Below, in pieces: positions 14,820 through 19,231 of a stretch of 19,231 nucleotides of DNA. Position numbers and translations under genes: made by a program. Under the pieces are notes generated by a model that saw only the letters and a list, made by a program, of their open reading frames with translations, did not search any database and was not told the DNA's origin. The stretch is from Alphaproteobacteria bacterium. GTDB taxonomy: Bacteria > Pseudomonadota > Alphaproteobacteria > Rhizobiales > Devosiaceae. The stretch is taken from assembly GCA_024279575.1 (NCBI GenBank), contig JAJRRJ010000172.1, positions 1 through 19,231 on the forward strand. The letters run 5' to 3'. The stretch's first letter is position 1; every line of letters begins with the position of its first letter.

Positions 14820-15740
14820 ATGACCGCTGGTTCCAAAGTTATCGACGGCAAAGTCCTCGCAGGCCAGGTACGCCAGAAAGTCAGGGACTTCGTTCCCGCT
14901 TTTGTAGAAAAAACCTCAATAATTCCTGGCCTCGCGGTGGTTCTTGTAGGCGATGATGCAGCCTCCCAGGTTTATGTGGCCTCCAAGGGAAAAGCAGCGC
15001 GCGAATGCGGGCTCAATTCATTTGAACATATTTTGCCCCAAAACACATCTTCAAGCGACTTGCTTGCCCTTATTGCCACCCTGAATGCGGATAAAACAGT
15101 ACATGGAATTCTTGTGCAAATGCCCCTGCCCGCGCACCTGAATGAATATGAAATCATACAGGCCATTGACCCGAAAAAAGACGTTGATGGCCTTACTCTG
15201 ACCAATGTGGGGAAAGTGGGTTCCGGCCATCTTGAAGATGCTTTTGTGCCCTGCACCCCGGCAGGGTGCATGCTGATGATTGAACAAATTCACGGCAAAG
15301 ACCTCTCAAGTCTGAACGCCATTGTAATTGGCCGCTCAATCCTTGTCGGCAAGCCGGTGGCCAACCTTTTACTTTTGGCCAATGCCACCGTTACCATCGC
15401 CCATTCACGCACCGCCAGCCTGCCTGAAATCTGCTCCACAATGGATATTATTGTTGCAGCGGTTGGTCGCCCCCAAATGATCAGGGCTGACTGGATCGGG
15501 CGCAGCACCCCGCGCGGCCCTACAATTATTGATGTTGGGATCAATCGCATTGATGCCCCCGAGCGCGGGCCGGGCAAAACCCGCCTTGTCGGCGATGTGG
15601 ATTTCAACGATGTTGAACCGTTTGCAGGGGCCATTACTCCGGTTCCTGGTGGCGTAGGTCCCATGACCATCGCTATACTAATGGCCAATACGTTGCGTGC
15701 CGCCTGCATCGCAACGGGCGAACCCACACCCCGTTTTTAG
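14820..15740 (+). CDS. folD: Bifunctional methylenetetrahydrofolate dehydrogenase/cyclohydrolase FolD
   Basis: FolD interconverts 5,10-methylene-, 5,10-methenyl- and 10-formyl-tetrahydrofolate in the cytoplasm. The 306-residue protein carries PGLAVVLVGDDAASQVYVAS with Tyr52 and the catalytic Lys56, VQMPLPAHLN, DPKKDVDGLTLTNVG, PCTPAGCM, the cofactor loop GRSILVGKPVANLLL, DVGINR, GDVDF and the closing block PVPGGVGPMTIAILMANT. GRSILVGKP differs from the more usual GRSNIVGKP by replacing the Asn. The ATG at 14820 follows AAGGTAGG at good spacing; an upstream ATG at 14766 is in frame but adds an unconserved leader. It is transcribed away from psuG and converges with the BKACE gene 14 bases beyond its stop. 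A housekeeping role is most likely, and a link to either neighbour cluster is not evident. Confidence 0.97.
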   Translation: MTAGSKVIDGKVLAGQVRQKVRDFVPAFVEKTSIIPGLAVVLVGDDAASQVYVASKGKAARECGLNSFEHILPQNTSSSDLLALIATLNADKTVHGILVQMPLPAHLNEYEIIQAIDPKKDVDGLTLTNVGKVGSGHLEDAFVPCTPAGCMLMIEQIHGKDLSSLNAIVIGRSILVGKPVANLLLLANATVTIAHSRTASLPEICSTMDIIVAAVGRPQMIRADWIGRSTPRGPTIIDVGINRIDAPERGPGKTRLVGDVDFNDVEPFAGAITPVPGGVGPMTIAILMANTLRAACIATGEPTPRF

Positions 15741-15754
15741 CGACCGCTTTAGCT

Positions 15755-16543
15755 TCAGATATGTTGGAGTTTTAACGCCTCAATCAAAGCGCTCACCCGC
15801 GAAGCATTGTCTTTGGCTGTCTGCCCATCCGCATGAAAAAAGTTGTTTTCAACCCCCACCCGCAGGTCCCCGCCAGCCTTTGCAGCAGCCACCAGACACC
15901 CAGTTTCCCCCTGTCCGAACGCACACACCATAAACCGCCAGTTTTGCGCCATGCGCTGAGCACCCAAAACATCAAGATATGGAATAAGCATAGAGGGGTC
16001 ACTTTGTTGATTTTCACTATATCGCCCCAAAACAAACAAAACATTTTTCTGTCTGGCCGGTACCGTTCCCAATAAAATCATTTTGGCCAGACGAGCAAAC
16101 TCTTGCGCTGAATAGACAATATGCTGGACGTCAATTGCACGCTCCTGCGCTGCATAATAAAACCGGCTCGCCGCCGCCAGATCATCGTCCCCAAACATTT
16201 CACCCATCGCAACGGAGACCATTTTGGGGTGAACCTTAAACACAAGCGCGCGCTGTTGAACCGGGGAATATTGTCCCACCGATTCCGTAGTGATTTGTAC
16301 CTTTAGCTTGGGAACCTGAATATCCAGCTCTTTGAGCAATTCCCCATAAAGCCCCGCATCCAGAATATGGCCGCCTTTATCATCGCGCACATGCGCATGA
16401 ATACCACTGGCCCCAGCCTTAAAACACGCATTTGCCGTGGTAACAATTTCAGGAATTGTTATGGGCAATGCGGGGTGATCCGAGTGCCCTTTGCGCGCAC
16501 CATTGGGGGCAACAAAAATTTCCCGCCTCTTCTGCCCACTCAT
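15755..16543 (-). CDS. Beta-keto acid cleavage enzyme family (BKACE, formerly DUF849)
   Basis: Family members condense a beta-keto acid with acetyl-CoA and cleave it to acetoacetate and a new acyl-CoA; the prototype is Kce of lysine fermentation. The 262-residue protein, somewhat shorter than the usual 275-310, has the family start VAPNGARKGHSDHPALP, the metal-binding HAHVRD with His49 and His51, VSVAMGEMFGDDDLAAAS, and the C-terminal GGDLRVGVENN whose Glu completes the metal site. The APNGAR N-terminal loop differs from the Glu-bearing loop of Kce, so the substrate is probably not 3-keto-5-aminohexanoate. Its ATG directly follows the aminotransferase stop with no gap, so both are one translational unit. 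I infer that the aminotransferase makes its keto-acid substrate. Confidence 0.88.
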   Translation of the reverse strand: MSGQKRREIFVAPNGARKGHSDHPALPITIPEIVTTANACFKAGASGIHAHVRDDKGGHILDAGLYGELLKELDIQVPKLKVQITTESVGQYSPVQQRALVFKVHPKMVSVAMGEMFGDDDLAAASRFYYAAQERAIDVQHIVYSAQEFARLAKMILLGTVPARQKNVLFVLGRYSENQQSDPSMLIPYLDVLGAQRMAQNWRFMVCAFGQGETGCLVAAAKAGGDLRVGVENNFFHADGQTAKDNASRVSALIEALKLQHI

Positions 16544-17887
16544 TTAGTCAATCCCAATTTCCCTTAGCGCCAGATCAACACTTTTGCCCAGGCGCTCAAC
16601 AAGCTCCCCCACATCCTCGGGGGTAAAAATAAATGGTGGCGCCAAAAGAATATGATCGCCGCTTTGTCCATCCACAGTTCCCCCGAACGGATAAATCATC
16701 AGCCCCTGCTCCATGGCAATCCGTTTGATAATTTTGTTCAAACCCAATGAAGACTCAAAAGGGGTTTTCGTTTGCCTGTCCTGCACAAGCTCCAGACCAA
16801 GCAATAGTCCACGCCCCCGGATATCCCCCACATGGGCATTTTGTCCAAGCCGTTCATTTAGTTTTTCAAGGAGCAGGTCCCCCATCTCTTGCACATTTTT
16901 CAAAAGATCGTTCCGGTCTATTTCATCCAGCACCGCCAGTGCCGTTGCCGCCGCCACCGGATGGCCCATATATGTGTGGCCATGTTGAAAAAACCCGCTT
17001 CCCTGCCTGATCCCGTCATAAATTTTTTCAGAACAAAGCATCGCCCCGATGGGCTGAATCCCCGCCCCCAGTCCCTTGGCCATACATATAATGTCCGGCA
17101 ATACGTCGTCTTGCTCTGAGGCAAAAAAGCTGCCGACACGCCCGGCCCCACACATAACTTCATCCAGAATCAGCAACACACCATATTTGTCGCAAATCTC
17201 TCTTATGCGCTTGAAATACCCATCCTCGGCAGCCACCGCACCCATAGTTGCCCCCACCACCGGCTCAGCAATAAATGCCGCAACATTTTGTGCACCCAAG
17301 TCAAGAATTTTAACCTCGAGTTGATCAGCCATGCGCTGGCCATAATCAAATGCGGTTTCCCCCTCCTCCCCGAAGCGCCAAAAATAACACGGATCAATCT
17401 GGTGCATGGCAGGGGCCAACAAGGGCTCGAATTGCGCCCGCCGCCATTTGTTTCCCCCCGCAGCAAGCGCCCCAAGCGTGTTGCCGTGATAGCTCTGCCA
17501 GCGCGAAATCACCTGCGCGCGCTGATCCTCACCAATTTCCACAAAATATTGCCGTGCCAGTTTGATCGCGGATTCCACAGCCTCAGACCCACCTGAAACC
17601 AGATAGACCCTGTCAATTCCGGCAGGCGCCTTTTCAATCAGCCGATCCGCCAGCAATTCAGCCGGTTCAGAAGTGAAAAACCCGGTATGGGCAAAAGCAA
17701 TTGCATCCAACTGCGCTTTGGCTGCCTCAAGCACCCTGAAGTTAGAATGACCAAGGGAGGAAATCGCCGCGCCCCCACACCCGTCCAGATATCGTTTTCC
17801 GTTGGAATCAATTAACCAAACCCCCTCTCCACCGGCAATAATCGGGAGGTGACCCTTGGTCTGTCGACCAAAAACATGGCCTGACAT
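16544..17887 (-). CDS. PLP-dependent class III aminotransferase
   Basis: The protein (447 residues from the ATG at 17885-17887) is a fold type I, class III (omega/beta-alanine type) aminotransferase. The phosphate-binding loop is VSGGSEAVESAIKLAR, the pyridine-ring segment WQSYHGNT, the PLP-nitrogen Asp242 lies in LLILDEVMCGAGRVG, and the Schiff-base Lys271 in ICMAKGLGAGIQPIGAM. HGHTYMGHP near 320 and the closing LAPPFIFTPEDVGEL are typical. An ATG three codons upstream (17894-17896) abuts the AAGGA ribosome site, whereas the second ATG is nine bases from it, so the second is preferred. It is the first gene of a two-gene unit with the BKACE enzyme, consistent with breakdown of a beta- or omega-amino acid. 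The exact amine donor cannot be read from sequence. Confidence 0.93.
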   Translation of the reverse strand: MSGHVFGRQTKGHLPIIAGGEGVWLIDSNGKRYLDGCGGAAISSLGHSNFRVLEAAKAQLDAIAFAHTGFFTSEPAELLADRLIEKAPAGIDRVYLVSGGSEAVESAIKLARQYFVEIGEDQRAQVISRWQSYHGNTLGALAAGGNKWRRAQFEPLLAPAMHQIDPCYFWRFGEEGETAFDYGQRMADQLEVKILDLGAQNVAAFIAEPVVGATMGAVAAEDGYFKRIREICDKYGVLLILDEVMCGAGRVGSFFASEQDDVLPDIICMAKGLGAGIQPIGAMLCSEKIYDGIRQGSGFFQHGHTYMGHPVAAATALAVLDEIDRNDLLKNVQEMGDLLLEKLNERLGQNAHVGDIRGRGLLLGLELVQDRQTKTPFESSLGLNKIIKRIAMEQGLMIYPFGGTVDGQSGDHILLAPPFIFTPEDVGELVERLGKSVDLALREIGID

Positions 17888-17904
17888 GGCGCGCATTCCT
17901 TTTC

Positions 17905-17955
17905 AAACGTTTAGACGTGTGCAGCACATAAAATACCCCACAAGTAAACGCTTAC
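17905..17955. promoter_or_regulatory. Paired palindromes upstream of the aminotransferase gene, candidate operators
   Basis: GTAAACGCTTAC (17944-17955) is symmetrical at ten of twelve positions around a central CG, and AAACGTTT (17905-17912) is a perfect 8-base palindrome with the same core. Their centres are 41 bases apart. CG-centred palindromes of this kind are typical of LacI-family operators. No LacI-type gene is in the window. Confidence 0.35.
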
Positions 17956-18006
17956 GCCTTTTGCAAAATCGGTCAAGGGTTCAGTTAACAATATTCCAGA
18001 CAGGGC

Positions 18007-18040
18007 GTTTCAGGTGCCCCATAAACGCAGCACCTGAAAC
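18007..18040. terminator. Perfect 11-bp stem-loop after the UspA gene
   Basis: GTTTCAGGTGC (18007-18017) and GCACCTGAAAC (18030-18040) are exact inverted repeats around a 12-base loop. The element begins two bases after the UspA stop codon. It has no T-tract on either strand, so it may act as an RNA 3'-end stabiliser or a terminator helped by other factors. Confidence 0.5.
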
Positions 18041-18042
18041 AG

Positions 18043-18474
18043 TTAGGTCCGAATAACATAAACCGATTGCTTGGCGTGGCGCACTACACGCGCCGCATTT
18101 GGCCCAAGCAGATAGTCTTTTAAGTCAGGACGATGCGCCTCAATGATAATCAAAGAGCAGTCAAGCTTATCCGCTGAACGAATAATTTCCTGATAGATGG
18201 ACCCCTGAACCACATGGCGAACAATGGATTCAGGATCTTTAGCATCCTCAAAGACCTGTTTTTTCAACTCCTCCTTTGCGTGGGCAAAATGCTTTTCCTC
18301 AAATCCTTCAGGAAAATAGCTACCCACGATCGGCATGGAAAAATTGGGAATAATAGTGACCACATGCAGGGTGGCCCCATCATTTTTCGCCAGATTTTCC
18401 GCAATGTTTATGGCGTTTTTATTGGAACCTGAGCTTTCGCCCAGGTCCAAAGCAAGCATGTAATTATTTGACAA
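18043..18474 (-). CDS. UspA-family universal stress protein associated with TRAP transporter
   Basis: The 143-residue protein has the universal stress fold: MLALDLGESSGSNKNAINIA at the start, LHVVTIIPNF, then a helical segment, VVQGSIYQEIIRSADKLDCS, and the C-terminal LLGPNAARVVRHAKQSVYVI, which matches the end of the nucleotide-binding motif. The first glycines of the G-x2-G-x9-G(S/T) ATP motif are replaced by EAHRPD, so binding may differ. I chose the TTG at 18472-18474 because GGGGGA lies six bases before it; the first ATG is five codons later and would cut the first beta strand. The start overlaps the end of the TRAP permease gene by 11 bases. In Halomonas the UspA protein TeaD modulates the TRAP transporter TeaABC, so a similar role is plausible. 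Confidence 0.85.
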   Translation of the reverse strand: MSNNYMLALDLGESSGSNKNAINIAENLAKNDGATLHVVTIIPNFSMPIVGSYFPEGFEEKHFAHAKEELKKQVFEDAKDPESIVRHVVQGSIYQEIIRSADKLDCSLIIIEAHRPDLKDYLLGPNAARVVRHAKQSVYVIRT

Positions 18475-19231
18475 TTGGTTTCCCCCAAAATGCCGGAACC
18501 GTTTGACGGCGCCGTTGGAAAAAGATGACGATGCCAAGTAGCAACATCGCCGGGATGTAGAACAGTTGTTTGGGCATCCGCGATGCTGGAGACAGAACCT
18601 TCTCAATCACAACAGCTTCCTCCGCATAAAAGTCAAAGTCACCCAAACGATTAAAATAGGGCGTACCCGGGAATGGTTCATCAAGTTTGACCACTTCCTG
18701 ATCAGAAATAACAGTCAAACCTGCCGCACCCAAACGGGCTGCACCATCAGCTTCACCCTCAACCTGTAGCACAACCGTGGTGGATTTGGTTTGCCCTGTA
18801 TCAAAATCAGGCCCGGTTACCACCAGACGCATCACAGATCCGACCGGCGCATCTGCAACGCTTTGCTCAATTTCAATTGGCGGTGTTTCAACAAAGGGTG
18901 GCTGCACATAATCCAGGAAGAACCCGGGACGGAACAGCATGAACGCAACAAGAATCAGCATGCCCGATTCCCAGAGCCTGGATTTGGCAAAGAAATAGCC
19001 CTGCGTGCCTGCCGCAAATAGCAGCATAGCAAACGTCGCGACAATAAACACGATTATTCCCTGTACCAAAGTCACATCAATCAGCAGCAGATCCGTATTA
19101 AAAATAAACAGGAACGGCAATGCAACGGTGCGCAAGCTATAAAAGAATGCGGTAAACCCGGTTTTGATCGGATCGCCCCCCGACACGGCCGCCGCCGCGA
19201 ACGAGGCCAGCCCCACCGGGGGCGTGACGTC
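18464..19231 (-). CDS. Fused TRAP transporter permease, C-terminal part (5' end outside window)
   Basis: The reading frame is open to the right edge and gives the last 255 residues of a large TRAP permease in which the small and large subunits are joined. The first visible residues, DVTPPVGLASFAAAAVSGGD followed by PIKTGF, are the conserved DctM-type block of fused permeases. Several membrane helices follow, such as VALPFLFIFNTDLLLIDV and FIVATFAMLLFAAGTQGYFF. After about residue 110 comes a non-membrane domain of roughly 110 residues with PVGSVMRLVVTGPDF, then a last helix LFYIPAMLLLGIVIFF and a basic tail. Such soluble additions near the C-terminus occur in this family. The substrate is unknown; the binding protein would lie to the right. 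The gene overlaps the UspA gene. Confidence 0.9.
   Translation of the reverse strand, partial: DVTPPVGLASFAAAAVSGGDPIKTGFTAFFYSLRTVALPFLFIFNTDLLLIDVTLVQGIIVFIVATFAMLLFAAGTQGYFFAKSRLWESGMLILVAFMLFRPGFFLDYVQPPFVETPPIEIEQSVADAPVGSVMRLVVTGPDFDTGQTKSTTVVLQVEGEADGAARLGAAGLTVISDQEVVKLDEPFPGTPYFNRLGDFDFYAEEAVVIEKVLSPASRMPKQLFYIPAMLLLGIVIFFQRRRQTVPAFWGKPIVK

Overview
The window looks like a chromosomal stretch of an alphaproteobacterium, probably of the Hyphomicrobiales (Rhizobiales) type. The reasons are a chemotaxis operon in the order STAS/CheS-like, CheY, CheA, CheW; a CheA with the rhizobial-type AIRAQPV linker sequence; and catabolic cassettes (BKACE/DUF849 with a class III aminotransferase, PhnDCE-type ABC transporter, TRAP transporter with UspA) that are common in that group. 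The genus cannot be named from the sequence. Genes are densely packed, often with ATGA or TAATG overlaps. I saw no tRNA, rRNA, CRISPR array, insertion sequence or phage gene, and no gene-free stretch over 300 bases.

Layout. Positions 1-3381 (minus strand) hold the chemotaxis operon: a STAS-domain gene broken by a frameshift, cheY, cheA and cheW, which runs off the left edge. Positions 3462-4511 (minus) encode a 3-hydroxyisobutyryl-CoA hydrolase-type enzyme. Divergent from it, 4639-6608 (plus) encode a homoserine-dehydrogenase-like oxidoreductase with a SAF domain and a PPOX/FMN-binding protein. A tetR-type regulator gene (6651-7214, minus) carries an in-frame stop codon and is divergent from an extended SDR reductase (7300-8319, plus).

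Positions 8304-14711 (minus) are the most distinctive part. In transcription order they hold psuG (pseudouridine-5'-phosphate glycosidase), psuK (pseudouridine kinase, ATGA overlap), a 156-base gap with a promoter-like segment and a perfect palindrome, a PhnD-like binding protein, an intra-operon hairpin terminator, a PhnC-like ATPase, two PhnE-like permeases and a HAD-IIA hydrolase. My inference is a pseudouridine, or related C-nucleoside/nucleotide, uptake and catabolism locus that uses a phosphonate-family ABC importer instead of the E. coli-type nucleoside permease. The linkage is seen in the sequence; the substrate is inferred.

folD (14820-15740, plus) follows. Convergent with it is a two-gene unit of class III aminotransferase and beta-keto acid cleavage enzyme (15755-17887, minus). 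At the right edge is the C-terminus of a fused TRAP permease whose end overlaps a UspA-family gene read from a likely TTG start (18043-19231, minus), closed by a perfect 11-bp stem-loop.

Two regulatory genes, the CheS-like STAS gene and tetR, are disrupted by single-base lesions. Whether these are real mutations or assembly errors needs read-level data.
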